Shown: positions 1-9,274 of the stretch, piece by piece
How the letters are laid out: each line of letters opens with the position of its first letter
How positions within the stretch are numbered: the stretch's first letter is position 1
From: Anderseniella sp.
GTDB lineage: Bacteria > Pseudomonadota > Alphaproteobacteria > Rhizobiales > Aestuariivirgaceae
Length of the DNA stretch: 64,000 bases
Assembly (NCBI GenBank): GCA_030626025.1
Contig: DAOUPT010000007.1
Coordinates: 1-64,000, forward strand
Direction: 5' to 3'
Notes under the pieces: generated by a model
Seen by the model: the letters and a program-made list of their open reading frames with translations, nothing else
The model's database searches: none
What the model was told of the DNA's origin: nothing
Program-made: the position numbers and the translations under genes

Positions 1-1
1 A

Positions 2-226
2 CTGATTGACGGACATGATGAGCAATTGATGGCGGCGCTGAAACGCAACAAAAAATACTTGCGCAAACTGTTGTCACCAAAGCTCGGGCTGAAATTCATG
101 CCCAACATCCGCTTTATGCTTGATACGGCTCCTGATCATGCCCGCCGCATTGATGATATTTTGCACGACCCTAAAGTGCTGCGGGACTTGCAACCGCAAT
201 CTGACGACGATATTTCTGGAAGCTGA
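2..226 (+). CDS. rbfA: Ribosome-binding factor A, C-terminal part (5' truncated by window edge)
   Basis: The frame is open from the first bases of the window and ends with TGA at 224-226, so only about the last 74 codons are present. The visible tail (RKLLSPKLGLKFMPNIRFMLD, then an acidic end) matches the last beta strand and C-terminal tail of RbfA, the KH-fold factor that binds the 30S subunit during 16S 5'-end maturation. It lies three bases upstream of truB, the usual rbfA-truB-rpsO-pnp order at the end of the nusA-infB operon. The internal TTG/ATG codons near 26-31 are not starts; the gene begins outside the window. Confidence 0.88.
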   Translation: MIDGHDEQLMAALKRNKKYLRKLLSPKLGLKFMPNIRFMLDTAPDHARRIDDILHDPKVLRDLQPQSDDDISGS

Positions 227-229
227 CTA

Positions 230-1165
230 ATGGCCAGACGCAAGAAAGGCTTGCCAGTCAATGGCTGGTGCATATTTGATAAACCCTATGGCATGACTTC
301 GACCAAGGCAGTCGCCGTAGTGCGGGCAATTTTTAACGCTCAAAAGGCGGGTCACGCCGGAACCCTTGATCCACTGGCCAGCGGTTTGTTGCCCATCGCG
401 CTTGGCGAGGCTACCAAAACGGTTCCTTTTGCCATGGATGGTGCCAAGGAATATGAGGTGACGATCAGGTGGGGGCAGGAAACCAACACCGATGATGCCG
501 AAGGCGAGATTGTTAAGCAATCAGATAACCGTCCTAGCGTGGGTGAGTTACAATCCCTGTTGCCGAACTATACCGGCCTGATTTCACAAGTTCCGCCGCA
601 ATTTTCTGCCATTAAGCTGGCTGGCGAGCGGGCCTATGATCTGGCCCGGGCCGGAAAAACGGTCGAAATAGCTGCTCGCGATGTGCAGATCGATGGATTG
701 GAGATTGTATCAACCCCCGATCGCGACCACACCATGTTCAAAGTGACCTGTGGCAAAGGCACCTATATCAGGGCATTGGCCCGCGATATGGGCCGTGATC
801 TGGGTTGTTTTGGCCATGTGGTTGCTTTGCGCCGCACCTTCGTTAAGCCTTTTTCAAGCCGCGACATGATTTTACTGGAAAAACTTGAGGATTTGAGTCA
901 TAAGGGCGCTGATCGAACCGGTCTTATGGCCTGCCTTTTACCGATTGACGCCGTGCTGGACGACATCCCGGCAGTGTTAATTGACCAAAGTCAGGCATTT
1001 TCTTTAAGACAGGGCCGGGCGATTATTCTGCGTGGACGTGATGCGCCTGTCAATGAAGACACAGTTCTTGCCAAATACCGGGGAAAACCGGTGGCACTTG
1101 CCAGTGTTGAAAAAGGCATGCTGAAACCAAAACGCGTTTTTAATTTAAACCAGACGCCGTCATAA
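230..1165 (+). CDS. truB: tRNA pseudouridine(55) synthase TruB
   Basis: This 311-residue cytoplasmic enzyme isomerises U55 in the T loop of tRNAs. The sequence carries the TruB signature [11 protein letters not shown] with the catalytic aspartate at about residue 47, and further conserved segments [10 protein letters not shown] and [10 protein letters not shown]. Length is normal for the family. The ATG follows the rbfA stop by three bases, so the two are cotranscribed, and rpsO begins 24 bases after its stop behind a good Shine-Dalgarno (taggag). Nothing unusual was seen. Confidence 0.96.
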   Translation: MARRKKGLPVNGWCIFDKPYGMTSTKAVAVVRAIFNAQKAGHAGTLDPLASGLLPIALGEATKTVPFAMDGAKEYEVTIRWGQETNTDDAEGEIVKQSDNRPSVGELQSLLPNYTGLISQVPPQFSAIKLAGERAYDLARAGKTVEIAARDVQIDGLEIVSTPDRDHTMFKVTCGKGTYIRALARDMGRDLGCFGHVVALRRTFVKPFSSRDMILLEKLEDLSHKGADRTGLMACLLPIDAVLDDIPAVLIDQSQAFSLRQGRAIILRGRDAPVNEDTVLAKYRGKPVALASVEKGMLKPKRVFNLNQTPS

Positions 1166-1189
1166 CACGGTAATTTTTAGGAGAATACG

Positions 1190-1459
1190 ATGTCGATTAC
1201 TGGAGAGCGCAAAGAAGCGCTGATCGAAGAATTTGCCCAAACCAAGGGCGACACAGGATCCCCGGATGTTCAAGTAGCGATTTTGACCGAACGGATCACA
1301 AATCTCACAGAACACTTCAAAGACCACAAAAAAGATAACCACTCACGCCGCGGTCTGCTCAAAATGGTTGCCCGCCGCCGTAAACTTCTGGACTATATCA
1401 AGTCCAAAGATGTTGCCCGCTATCAGGCACTGATTAAAACTCTTGGCGTTCGTCGCTAA
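1190..1459 (+). CDS. rpsO: 30S ribosomal protein S15
   Basis: An 89-residue protein of exactly the usual S15 length, beginning [15 protein letters not shown] and containing the conserved block [15 protein letters not shown] and the basic [10 protein letters not shown] segment. S15 binds the 16S central domain and nucleates platform assembly. An ATTTTTAGGAGAATACG leader gives a strong ribosome binding site before ATG 1190. It lies between truB and pnp as in most Proteobacteria; a 9 bp hairpin follows it at 1474-1494. Confidence 0.97.
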   Translation: MSITGERKEALIEEFAQTKGDTGSPDVQVAILTERITNLTEHFKDHKKDNHSRRGLLKMVARRRKLLDYIKSKDVARYQALIKTLGVRR

Positions 1460-1473
1460 ACAAAACAACAAAG

Positions 1474-1494
1474 GCGAGCGATGCAATCGCTCGC
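1474..1494 (+). terminator. Hairpin between rpsO and pnp
   Basis: A perfect 9 bp stem (GCGAGCGAT / ATCGCTCGC) with a GCA loop lies 15 bases after the rpsO stop and is followed by TTGTGCTTCC, only a weak U-tract. By analogy with the E. coli rpsO-pnp junction it may be a partial terminator or RNA-processing site that lets pnp be expressed and autoregulated separately. That role is inferred from position. Confidence 0.6.
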
Positions 1495-1624
1495 TTGTGC
1501 TTCCCCCAAATTCAGCAAAAGGCAATGGGGCCTTGTTGCTATTATCAGGTCCACAAGGGGCGTTGTCGGTGCAAAAATTTCAAGCATTTTGAGACAACCA
1601 AGGACCGTCCGAAAAGGAAATTAA

Positions 1625-3751
1625 ATGTTTAATATTCATGTAGAAGAAATCGAATGGGCCGGAAAACCGTTGCGCATCGAAACCGGGCGCGTTGCCCGTC
1701 AAGCAGATGGCGCTGTAATGGTGACTTATGGTGAAACGACTGTGCTGGCAACTGCTGTTGCTGCCCGTTCGCCAAAACCGGGTCTCGACTTCTTCCCGCT
1801 TACTGTAAACTATCAGGAAAAAACCTACGCCGCCGGTAAAATACCAGGCGGTTTTTTCAAACGCGAAGGTCGCCCGAGCGAAAAGGAAACACTGGTTTGT
1901 CGTTTGATCGACCGTCCGATCCGTCCGCTTTTTGCCAAAGGCTTCAAGTGCGAAACCCAAATCATAACCACTGTCATTTCCCATGACCTGGAAAATGACC
2001 CTGACATCGTTGCACTGGTTGCAACCTCTGCTGCCCTGACCATTTCCGGCATCCCGTTCATGGGCCCGATTGGTGCAGCACGTGTTGGTTATAGTGATGG
2101 CGAGTATGTCATCAACCCAACCACAGAAGAAAAAGAAGACAGCAACCTTGATCTGGTTGTGGCAGGTACACAAGATGCAGTGTTGATGGTTGAATCAGAA
2201 GCTGATGAGCTTTCTGAAGAGATTATGCTCGGTGCTGTAATGGCCGGTCACGAAGCTTTCCAACCGGTTATTGATGCTATTATTCGTTTGGCTGAAAAAG
2301 CAGCTCGTGAGCCTCGTGAACTTGTAACCGAAGACAATTCTGCTCTTCTGGCTGAAGTTTCTGGTCTGGCTGAGGATGATCTTCGTAAAGCCTATGCGAT
2401 CACCACCAAGGAAGAACGCACTGACAAGGTTGCCGAAGCAAAAGATGCCGTAATGGCCAAGCTATGCGCCGAAGATGATGAAGATGCGGCTGACAAAAGC
2501 AAAGTCGGTGAAGCCTTCAAAGCGGTAGAGAAAAAAATCGTTCGCGGCAACATCATTGAAACCGGCAAACGGATTGACGAACGCGGTCTGGCTGACGTTC
2601 GCGCCATCAAATGTGAAGTTGGCGTTCTGCCACGGGCACACGGCTCAGCCCTGTTTACTCGCGGTGAAACACAAGCATTGGTGGTAACCACTCTTGGTAC
2701 TGGCGATGATGAGCAATTCATCGACTCGCTGGAAGGCACCTACAAAGAACGCTTCATGCTACATTACAACTTCCCGCCTTATTCAGTTGGTGAAGTTGGT
2801 CGTGTCGGCTTTACCGGACGCCGCGAAATCGGTCACGGTAAACTTGCCTGGCGCGCCATGCATGCGATGATGCCAAATGTTGAGCAATTTCCTTACACCA
2901 TTCGCGTGGTCTCGGAAATTACAGAATCAAATGGTTCTTCTTCAATGGCCTCTGTTTGTGGTGCATCGCTATCCATGATGGATGCCGGTGTGCCGGTTCG
3001 CAAGCCGGTTGCCGGTATTGCCATGGGTCTTATTCTGGAAGGTGAAAAATTCGCTGTTCTGTCTGATATCCTTGGTGATGAAGATCACCTTGGTGATATG
3101 GACTTTAAAGTAGCCGGTACCGAAGAGGGAATTACATCCCTGCAGATGGATATCAAAATTACCGGTATCACCGAAGAAATCATGCAAACCGCCTTGCATC
3201 AGGCAAAAGACGGTCGTTTGCATATTCTTGAAAAAATGTCAGAAGCCCTGACCGGTGGCCGCGAAGCTGTTGGTGAATATGCCCCGCGCATTGAAACAAT
3301 CAACGTTCCAACCGACAAGATTCGTGAAGTCATTGGTGCTGGCGGTAAAGTGATCCGCGAGATTGTTGAGCAAACCGGTGCAAAAATCGACATTGCCGAT
3401 GATGGCACCATCAAGGTTGCTTCGTCCGATAAAGCTTCGATTGAAGCTGCGATCAAATGGATCAAGTCGATCACTGATGAACCTGAAGTTGGTGAAATCT
3501 ATGACGGTAAAGTCGTCAAGGTCGTTGATTTTGGTGCGTTCGTTAATTTCTTTGGCCCACGCGATGGTCTGGTTCACATTTCCGAACTTGCTCCAAAGCG
3601 GGTTGAAAAAGTTACCGACATCATCAATGAAGGCGATGAAATCAAGGTCAAACTGCTGGCCATCGACAACCGCGGCAAAGTCCGCCTGTCGCTGAAAGCA
3701 GTAGATCAGGAAACTGGCGAAGATCTGACAAAAAGTGACGATGCTGAATAA
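1625..3751 (+). CDS. pnp: Polynucleotide phosphorylase (PNPase)
   Basis: A 708-residue 3'-5' exoribonuclease and polyadenylating phosphorylase of the degradosome. Two RNase PH-like cores are visible ([21 protein letters not shown] in the first; [10 protein letters not shown]-like and the phosphate-site [13 protein letters not shown] in the second), then a KH domain with the GxxG core IGAGGKVI near residues 560-575 and an S1 domain ([19 protein letters not shown]) near 622-690. Length is typical of alphaproteobacterial PNPases. ATG 1625 is preceded by AAAAGGAAATTAA. The roughly 165 base leader contains the rpsO-pnp hairpin, a place where PNPase and RNase III autoregulation operates in relatives. 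A strong terminator follows. Confidence 0.97.
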   Translation: MFNIHVEEIEWAGKPLRIETGRVARQADGAVMVTYGETTVLATAVAARSPKPGLDFFPLTVNYQEKTYAAGKIPGGFFKREGRPSEKETLVCRLIDRPIRPLFAKGFKCETQIITTVISHDLENDPDIVALVATSAALTISGIPFMGPIGAARVGYSDGEYVINPTTEEKEDSNLDLVVAGTQDAVLMVESEADELSEEIMLGAVMAGHEAFQPVIDAIIRLAEKAAREPRELVTEDNSALLAEVSGLAEDDLRKAYAITTKEERTDKVAEAKDAVMAKLCAEDDEDAADKSKVGEAFKAVEKKIVRGNIIETGKRIDERGLADVRAIKCEVGVLPRAHGSALFTRGETQALVVTTLGTGDDEQFIDSLEGTYKERFMLHYNFPPYSVGEVGRVGFTGRREIGHGKLAWRAMHAMMPNVEQFPYTIRVVSEITESNGSSSMASVCGASLSMMDAGVPVRKPVAGIAMGLILEGEKFAVLSDILGDEDHLGDMDFKVAGTEEGITSLQMDIKITGITEEIMQTALHQAKDGRLHILEKMSEALTGGREAVGEYAPRIETINVPTDKIREVIGAGGKVIREIVEQTGAKIDIADDGTIKVASSDKASIEAAIKWIKSITDEPEVGEIYDGKVVKVVDFGAFVNFFGPRDGLVHISELAPKRVEKVTDIINEGDEIKVKLLAIDNRGKVRLSLKAVDQETGEDLTKSDDAE

Positions 3752-3778
3752 TCGGCGTTAATTGTTGAGCAAGATTTT

Positions 3779-3807
3779 AAAGCGCGGTCCAAGGGGCCGC
3801 GCTTTTT
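3779..3807 (+). terminator. Rho-independent terminator of the rpsO-pnp operon
   Basis: AAAGCGCGG pairs with CCGCGCTTT around a short loop, followed by a run of Ts. It is 28 bases after the pnp stop and in the right orientation to end the rbfA-truB-rpsO-pnp transcript. Confidence 0.85.
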
Positions 3808-4104
3808 GATTCTGGATATCGCTCACGGCGTATCCTCCCTTCGGTCGGGCCTGCGCTTGCGCGGCGCGATTACGCGCCGAGGTCCTCACTGCGTTCGTCC
3901 GCTGCGGCTTCAAAATTAACAATGGCGGGCTTTTCCAAATTTACATTGATTCCGCAACGGAGGAGCATTGCGACGACTGGCCGACTGAGGCCCGGCGCGC
4001 AATCGCGCCGCCCCGCGGGGCATTTTGCGCAGCAAAATTTGCGTGAGCGAAATAAACACCGCTCATCCCGATGCTACCAGTTACCCACCGAACCCGGCTG
4101 CAAC
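3808..4104. other. Non-coding, GC-rich stem-loop region between pnp and the 2-hydroxyacid dehydrogenase
   Basis: About 300 bases without a credible gene. It is visibly richer in G+C than its surroundings and holds several short palindromes: GGCGCG-ATTA-CGCGCC at 3863-3878, GGCGCG-CAAT-CGCGCC-type pairing at 3994-4009 and CCCCGCGGGG at 4011-4020. It separates the convergent ends of pnp and the minus-strand dehydrogenase gene. The two palindromes with the same GGCGCG arms suggest a dispersed palindromic repeat, but I cannot test copy number here. Confidence 0.5.
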
Positions 4105-5094
4105 CTATACCATAGATGGCAAAACCCGATCGGGCGGCGTATGCCCGTCAGTAAAAGTTTTTATGTTGATGATTACTTTTTCGCCCATATCGATGCGGCC
4201 CTCAATAGTGGCTGAGCCCATATGGGGAAGCAGGACGGCGCGGGGGTTTTTGAGCAGCTTTTTGTTGACTGCCGGTTCGTGCTCGAACACATCAAGACCA
4301 ACACCGCCAAGTTCGCCTGCTTCAAGCATTCGTGTCAGGGCATTTTCATCGATAATCTCACCGCGGGCGGTATTAACGATGATAGCTGTTGGCTTCATCA
4401 GTTTTAAAAGACCAGCTGACAACAAATGATAGGTGCCCGGCGTATGGGGACAATTGACTGACACCACATCCACACGGGCCAGCATTTGCGGCAGGCTATC
4501 CCAATAGGTTGCTTCGAGTTCTTCTTCAATGGTTGAATGCACACGTTTGCGATTGTGGTAATGAATTTGCAAACCAAAGGCCTTGGCCCGCCGTGCCACC
4601 GCCTGACCGATACGCCCCATGCCGACAATGCCAAGGCGTTTGCCGTAAATACGGTGTCCCAGCATCCATGTTGGCGACCAGCCTTTCCAGACGTTTTCAT
4701 CGCCTATGGTGTTGGCACCCTCAATAACCCGACGGGCAACAGCGAGAATCAGCGCCATGGTCATATCGGCGGTGTCTTCTGTCAGCACACCAGGGGTGTT
4801 GGTTACCGTGATACCGCGATTGGATGCTGCTTCAACATCAATGTTATCAACGCCGGTGCCAAAGTTGGCAATCAGTTTGAGCTGATCACCGGCCTGCATG
4901 ATGACGGCCTTGTCAATCTTGTCTGTAACCGTGGGCACCAGCACTTCAGCGGTTTTGGTCGCTTCAATCAGCGCGCTTTGGCTCATCGGCTCATCGCTCT
5001 CATTGAGACGGGTATCAAACAATTCGCGCATGCGGGTTTCCACCACATCGGGCAATTTGCGTGAAATGATGACCACTGGTTTGCGTTTTGTCAT
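4105..5094 (-). CDS. D-2-hydroxyacid dehydrogenase (glyoxylate/hydroxypyruvate reductase type)
   Basis: A 329-residue cytosolic NAD(P)H-dependent dehydrogenase of the D-isomer-specific 2-hydroxyacid family. Seen: the nucleotide-binding motif GMGRIGQAVARRAKAFG, the substrate arginine in NTARGEIIDENAL, the glutamate in DVFEHEP and the catalytic histidine in PHMGSAT, in the family order. The sequence most resembles the GyaR/glyoxylate reductase branch common in Rhizobiales, which reduces glyoxylate and hydroxypyruvate to glycolate and glycerate; the exact substrate cannot be read from sequence. The gene is monocistronic, convergent with pnp and divergent from the SH3 gene. Start ATG 5094 gives the normal N-terminus. 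Confidence 0.85.
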   Translation of the reverse strand: MTKRKPVVIISRKLPDVVETRMRELFDTRLNESDEPMSQSALIEATKTAEVLVPTVTDKIDKAVIMQAGDQLKLIANFGTGVDNIDVEAASNRGITVTNTPGVLTEDTADMTMALILAVARRVIEGANTIGDENVWKGWSPTWMLGHRIYGKRLGIVGMGRIGQAVARRAKAFGLQIHYHNRKRVHSTIEEELEATYWDSLPQMLARVDVVSVNCPHTPGTYHLLSAGLLKLMKPTAIIVNTARGEIIDENALTRMLEAGELGGVGLDVFEHEPAVNKKLLKNPRAVLLPHMGSATIEGRIDMGEKVIINIKTFTDGHTPPDRVLPSMV

Positions 5095-5146
5095 GAATGT
5101 TTCCCAAAGAAAGACCTAGCAACCACAGTATGCCTTAAATGACCGG

Positions 5147-5172
5147 CTTGATGCCAGCTTTTTTGCATCAAG
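5147..5172. repeat. Inverted repeat upstream of the 2-hydroxyacid dehydrogenase
   Basis: CTTGATGC and GCATCAAG form 8 bp perfect arms separated by 10 bases (including six Ts). It lies about 53-78 bases upstream of the dehydrogenase start, so it could be an operator or a transcript hairpin. No regulator is recognised. Confidence 0.4.
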
Positions 5173-5331
5173 AGGCTACATATTTTTAATTTTTAAGCAT
5201 CGACAAGCCCTAAAGAACACCTAATGCAAAAAGAAGACACAATTGTTAGGAAATTATGTGTTATAACTGATTTGCCTTTCAGGGATGGATAAAAAACGCA
5301 AATGAAACTCGCCTAAGGGGGACTGGCCAAT

Positions 5332-5970
5332 ATGACTGGAAGGTCAGGCAAACGAAGCATATTCGGATTGGTTTTGATGGTCGTCAGCGTCGTGGCGGTT
5401 GGCACCGTTTTGTTGTATATTCTCTCTAGTTCCAGCAGCATAGCAACGACCGATGATACGGTAAAAACACCTGCCACTACCAAAAGTACTACCGCTACGG
5501 TCGGGAAGTCGGCAAAATCAGACCAGCCAAAACGTGAGACCGGACCCAGCGGGCTTCCCATACCACGATTTGTTTCTTTGAAACGATCAAAAGTCAACGT
5601 TCGGCGCGGACCTTCCAGCGAACACAAAATTGCCTGGATTTTCCACCTTAAAGGCCTGCCGGTAGAAATTGTGGCCGAATTTGAACATTGGCGCCGGGTT
5701 CGTGATAGTGATGGGCAGGAAGGCTGGATTTACCACACATTGTTGGCCGGAAAGCGCACCGTTACAGTTGCGCCATGGCGAAAAGGAATGGCAATCGACC
5801 TTCTTGAATCACCGGCCTCATCTGGTGCTATTATTGCCAATGTCAAAGCCGGTGCCGTTGGTAACATAGAAAAATGTACCGGAATCTGGTGTCAGGTCAA
5901 TTTGGGCTCTTTTCAAGGCTGGATAAATCAATCCATGCTTTGGGGTGTCTATCCGGAAGAGAAAATTTAG
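5332..5970 (+). CDS. Membrane-anchored bacterial SH3-domain protein
   Basis: A 212-residue protein with a single N-terminal transmembrane segment at about residues 12-31 (FGLVLMVVSVVAVGTVLLYI) after a short basic start, a Ser/Thr/Lys-rich spacer, and two SH3b-like repeats (about 80-145 with NVRRGPSSEHKIAWIFHLKGLPVEI, and 150-208 with the second WCQV/GWI pattern). Proteins of this type are common in Rhizobiales and usually face the periplasm, where SH3b domains can bind peptidoglycan; the exact role is unknown. The ATG follows AAGGGGGACTGGCCAAT. It converges with irr, the stops being only nine bases apart. Confidence 0.75.
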   Translation: MTGRSGKRSIFGLVLMVVSVVAVGTVLLYILSSSSSIATTDDTVKTPATTKSTTATVGKSAKSDQPKRETGPSGLPIPRFVSLKRSKVNVRRGPSSEHKIAWIFHLKGLPVEIVAEFEHWRRVRDSDGQEGWIYHTLLAGKRTVTVAPWRKGMAIDLLESPASSGAIIANVKAGAVGNIEKCTGIWCQVNLGSFQGWINQSMLWGVYPEEKI

Positions 5971-5979
5971 GGCGTTTCT

Positions 5980-6387
5980 CTAAAGAGTTTCCGGAACCAA
6001 TTGGACGATAACGTCAATTCGACCTATTTTTTTCCCGGCAGGCGTTGTCGGCAGTCCGGTTACGTCAATTGAGTCAACCGGAATATCAATCAACTCGCCA
6101 TCACCTTCTACATAAAAATGATAGTGATTTGAGGTATTGGTATCAAAATAGGACTTGTTGCCTTCACACGCCACTTCGCGCAGCAGCTTTGCATCGGTGA
6201 ACTGGTTGAGGGTATTGTAAACTGTCGCCAGTGAAACCGGTAACTGAGCAACACGGGCTTCTGCATGCAGGCCCTCTGCGGTTACATGTCTGTCGCCTTT
6301 GGCAAACAAAAGAGCAGCCAGGGCAAGACGTTGGCGTGTCGGTCGCAAACCGGCGTTGCGCAATTTGAGTTCGATGCTCTTGTCCAT
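5980..6387 (-). CDS. irr: Fur-family transcriptional regulator Irr
   Basis: A 135-residue Fur-superfamily repressor. The N-terminal winged helix is clear (GLRPTRQRLALAALLF, HVTAEGLHAEA, SLATVYNTLNQF) and the dimerisation half holds the histidine cluster NHYHFYVEGDGELIDIP. In alphaproteobacteria this protein is Irr, which responds to haem and represses haem synthesis and iron-rich proteins when iron is low. The N-terminal GCPW haem-regulatory motif of the Bradyrhizobium protein is absent, as in many rhizobial Irr proteins. Its position divergent from fabA is the standard Rhizobiales arrangement and supports Irr rather than Fur, PerR or Zur. A MITE-like element begins 82 bases upstream of its start. 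Confidence 0.85.
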   Translation of the reverse strand: MDKSIELKLRNAGLRPTRQRLALAALLFAKGDRHVTAEGLHAEARVAQLPVSLATVYNTLNQFTDAKLLREVACEGNKSYFDTNTSNHYHFYVEGDGELIDIPVDSIDVTGLPTTPAGKKIGRIDVIVQLVPETL

Positions 6388-6469
6388 TTTCTGTAGCTCT
6401 GTCTGTTTTTCCTTAGAGCAATCATATTATATTTGACAATCAGTCGCAACAAACACTTTCGCAAGCTTC

Positions 6470-6611
6470 TAGGGCCTGTCATCAATTAAGGTTATGGTGC
6501 TGGCGAAGTGCATTTGTTTGCTGGCAAGCCTTTCGCAACGCAGTAGTGCTGGCACTTTAAGACGCGAAAAGCGCAGTCCAGCGCCGTAACCTTAATTGAT
6601 GACAGGCCCTA
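6470..6611. mobile_element. MITE-like element with ~33 bp terminal inverted repeats, no transposase
   Basis: The left end AGGGCCTGTCATCAATTAAG and its exact reverse complement at the right end (through 6611) bound about 142 bases. The arms continue inward to about 33 bases with two mismatches (GGTTATGGTGCTGG against GGTTACGGCGCTGG). The outermost bases read CTAG on both sides, compatible with a TA target duplication. No coding sequence is inside. This is the structure of a non-autonomous transposon; the ends recall those of IS5/IS427- or IS630-type elements, but that assignment is a guess. It sits precisely between the divergent irr and fabA promoters. A degenerate related end occurs at 36805-36838. 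Confidence 0.75.
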
Positions 6612-6693
6612 GGCCCTTTTAACTTTGAGCGTTGCCAATTGGTGTGGTAGGAACGATTATCAACGATAATTGAACGAGAAGACCCATACTGGC

Positions 6694-7212
6694 ATGCACG
6701 AACAAAAATCCACTTATACCTATGAAGACCTTCTGTCCTGCGCTCGCGAAGAATTATTCGGGCCGGGCAATGCACAGCTTCCTTTGCCGCCGATGCTGAT
6801 GCTTGATCGCATCACCAATGTCAGCGTCGATGGCGGTGAGCACGGCAAGGGAGAGATTGTTGCCGAGTTCGATATCAAGCCGGACTTGTGGTTTTTTCCC
6901 TGCCATTTTGTCGGCGACCCGGTAATGCCCGGTTGTCTTGGTCTGGATGCCCTGTGGCAAATGCTCGGGTTTTACATGGGCTGGCTCGGCGGCACCGGCA
7001 AGGGACGGGCTTTTGGGGTCGGTGAAGTCAAATTTACCGGCATGGTGACGCCTGACATAAAAAAGATTGAATACACCGTTACTCTCAAGCGGGTGATCAT
7101 GCGTCGGTTAAAACTGGGTATCGGCGATGGCGTCTTGAAGGCTGATGGCGAAGTCATCTATACGGCCAAAGACCTCAGAGTCGGTTTGTTTGATGCCGAA
7201 GAAGCTAAATAG
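6694..7212 (+). CDS. fabA: 3-hydroxydecanoyl-[ACP] dehydratase/isomerase FabA
   Basis: A 172-residue hot-dog-fold enzyme that dehydrates 3-hydroxydecanoyl-ACP and isomerises the product to cis-3-decenoyl-ACP, the branch point for anaerobic unsaturated fatty acid synthesis. The active-site histidine lies in [16 protein letters not shown] and the aspartate in [12 protein letters not shown] prefer ATG 6694 ([13 protein letters not shown] follows), which aligns with the usual N-terminus, over an upstream TTG at 6670. It leads fabA-fabB-fabI, divergent from irr. The MITE-like element ends 82 bases before the start and may affect the promoter. Confidence 0.95.
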   Translation: MHEQKSTYTYEDLLSCAREELFGPGNAQLPLPPMLMLDRITNVSVDGGEHGKGEIVAEFDIKPDLWFFPCHFVGDPVMPGCLGLDALWQMLGFYMGWLGGTGKGRAFGVGEVKFTGMVTPDIKKIEYTVTLKRVIMRRLKLGIGDGVLKADGEVIYTAKDLRVGLFDAEEAK

Positions 7213-7243
7213 CAGTAAGACTTTTTAAAAAGCAGGTTAGATT

Positions 7244-8458
7244 ATGAGACGGGTTGTTGTTACAGGTTTGGGTATTGTTTCGTGCATTGGTAACGATGCG
7301 GGCGAAGTCACAACTTCATTGCGCGAAGCTAAAAGTGGTATTTCCCGGTCTGAAAAATTTGCCGAGCTCGGCTTTCGTTCGCAGGTTCAAGGTGCGCCGG
7401 ACATCAATATTGCCGATCATATAGATCGCCGAACATTGCGCTTTATGGGTGATGGTGCTGCCTGGAATTACATCGCCATGCAACAAGCCATTGCAGATTC
7501 AGGCCTGGAAGAAAATGAGATCAAGAACGAACGGACCGGATTGATTATGGGTTCGGGTGGCCCTTCTACCAAAACAATCGTTGCGGCAGCAGAAACCACC
7601 TTGAAAAGAGGCCCCAAGCGGGTTGGTCCGTTTGCTGTTCCTGCCTGTATGTCGAGCACCAATTCAGCAACGCTTGCTGTTCCATTTGGCATTCGCGGCA
7701 TCAACTATTCCATCACATCAGCTTGTTCAACCTCAGCCCATTGCATCGGCAACGCGGCAGAAATGATCCAGTGGGGCAAGCAGGACATTATGTTTGCCGG
7801 TGGTGGCGAAGAACTCGACTGGACCCTGTCGGTATTGTTTGACGCCATGGGTGCCATGTCATCGACCTATAATGAAACCCCTGATGTTGCCTCACGGGCC
7901 TTTGATAAAAACCGCAACGGTTTTGTTATCGCAGGCGGTGGCGGCACGCTGGTTCTGGAAGAGCTCGAGCATGCAAAGGCGCGCGGTGCGAAAATCTATT
8001 GTGAACTGGTTGGCTATGGCGCCAATTCAGACGGTTTTGATATGGTCCAGCCGTCGGGTGAAGGGGCTGAGCGCTGCATGAAAATGGCAATGGCAAGTGT
8101 CAATGAACCGGTTGATTATATCAATCCGCATGGCACAGCTACACCGGTTGGCGATACCCGCGAGATTGCCGCGATTAAAAACGTTTTTGGTAGCAAAATC
8201 CCGCACATTTCCTCAACCAAATCACTGACCGGGCACTCACTGGGTGCAACCGGTGTGCAGGAAGCGATCTATTCTATTTTGATGATGCAAAACAATTTTA
8301 TTTGCGAGAGTGCACATATCACCGAAATCGACCCTGATTTTGCCGATGTGCCGATTGTTCGCAAACGCATCGATGATGCTAAAGTAGACGTGGTGCTATC
8401 AAGCAGTTTCGGATTTGGCGGCACTAATGCCTGTCTGGTCTTTCAGCGTTATTCATAA
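7244..8458 (+). CDS. fabB: 3-oxoacyl-[ACP] synthase I FabB
   Basis: A 404-residue beta-ketoacyl-ACP synthase I. The Cys-His-His triad is visible: the cysteine in SACSTSAHC, and the histidines in HGTATPVGD and [11 protein letters not shown]; the glycine-rich C-terminus [13 protein letters not shown] is typical. It elongates cis-3-decenoyl-ACP made by FabA, so the pair provides unsaturated fatty acids without oxygen. It starts 31 bases after fabA with AAAAAGCAGG upstream of ATG 7244. Confidence 0.96.
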   Translation: MRRVVVTGLGIVSCIGNDAGEVTTSLREAKSGISRSEKFAELGFRSQVQGAPDINIADHIDRRTLRFMGDGAAWNYIAMQQAIADSGLEENEIKNERTGLIMGSGGPSTKTIVAAAETTLKRGPKRVGPFAVPACMSSTNSATLAVPFGIRGINYSITSACSTSAHCIGNAAEMIQWGKQDIMFAGGGEELDWTLSVLFDAMGAMSSTYNETPDVASRAFDKNRNGFVIAGGGGTLVLEELEHAKARGAKIYCELVGYGANSDGFDMVQPSGEGAERCMKMAMASVNEPVDYINPHGTATPVGDTREIAAIKNVFGSKIPHISSTKSLTGHSLGATGVQEAIYSILMMQNNFICESAHITEIDPDFADVPIVRKRIDDAKVDVVLSSSFGFGGTNACLVFQRYS

Positions 8459-8482
8459 ATTTACAAGACAGGATTGACCGGC

Positions 8483-9274
8483 ATGGCAACGAACCTCATG
8501 GAAGGCAAACGAGGACTGATTATGGGCGTGGCGAATGACCATTCGATCGCCTGGGGAATCGCAAAATCCTTGTCTGAACAAGGGGCTGAACTGGCCTTTA
8601 CCTATCAAGGTGAAGCCTTTGGGCGACGTTTGAAACCGCTGGCGGAGTCGGTTGGATGTGACACTGTTTTGCCCTGCGATGTGGAAGACATTGAGTCAGT
8701 TGACGCGGTTTTTGCTGCTTTGGCAGAGAAATGGGGCAAGATCGACTTTCTTGTCCATTCCATCGGCTTTTCTGACAAGAACGAACTTAAAGGCCGGTAT
8801 GCTGATACCAGTCGGGAAAACTTCATCAAGACAATGGTTATTTCCTGTTTTTCCTTTACTGAAATCGCCAAGCGGGCGGCTGACATCATGAATGATGGCG
8901 GTTCGATGCTGACCCTGACTTATGGCGGCTCAACAAAAGTCATGCCAAACTACAATGTCATGGGCGTTGCCAAGGCAGCGCTGGAATCATCGGTTCGTTA
9001 TCTTGCCAGCGATTTTGGCAGTGATGGCATCAGGGTCAATGCCCTGTCGGCCGGTCCGATGCGCACTTTGGCCGGCGCTGGCATTTCTGATGCCCGGGCA
9101 ATGTTTAATTTTCAAAAAACCCATTCGCCCTTGCGCAAAAGCATTACCCTTGAAAATGTCGGCGGCAGTGCTCTTTATCTATTGTCGCCGCTATCAGGCG
9201 GGGTAACCGGCGAGATTCATTATGTCGATGCCGGCTACAACATTATTTCGACACCGGATCCAAAAGACCTTTAA
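8483..9274 (+). CDS. fabI: Enoyl-[ACP] reductase (NADH) FabI
   Basis: A short-chain-dehydrogenase-fold enoyl-ACP reductase of about 263 residues. It has the divergent glycine-rich start GKRGLIMGVANDHSIAWGIA, the SIGFSDKNEL segment and the catalytic Tyr-x6-Lys as YNVMGVAK. It carries out the last step of each elongation cycle and is the triclosan target class. I use ATG 8483 (MATNLMEGKRG) rather than the in-frame TTG at 8474. It ends the fabABI operon, and its 3' end overlaps the convergent moeB by 32 bases. Confidence 0.94.
   Translation: MATNLMEGKRGLIMGVANDHSIAWGIAKSLSEQGAELAFTYQGEAFGRRLKPLAESVGCDTVLPCDVEDIESVDAVFAALAEKWGKIDFLVHSIGFSDKNELKGRYADTSRENFIKTMVISCFSFTEIAKRAADIMNDGGSMLTLTYGGSTKVMPNYNVMGVAKAALESSVRYLASDFGSDGIRVNALSAGPMRTLAGAGISDARAMFNFQKTHSPLRKSITLENVGGSALYLLSPLSGGVTGEIHYVDAGYNIISTPDPKDL

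Noticed and set aside
1580-2173. 197-codon minus-strand frame opposite pnp
   Set aside because: A shadow of the highly conserved pnp coding sequence, with no recognisable domain.
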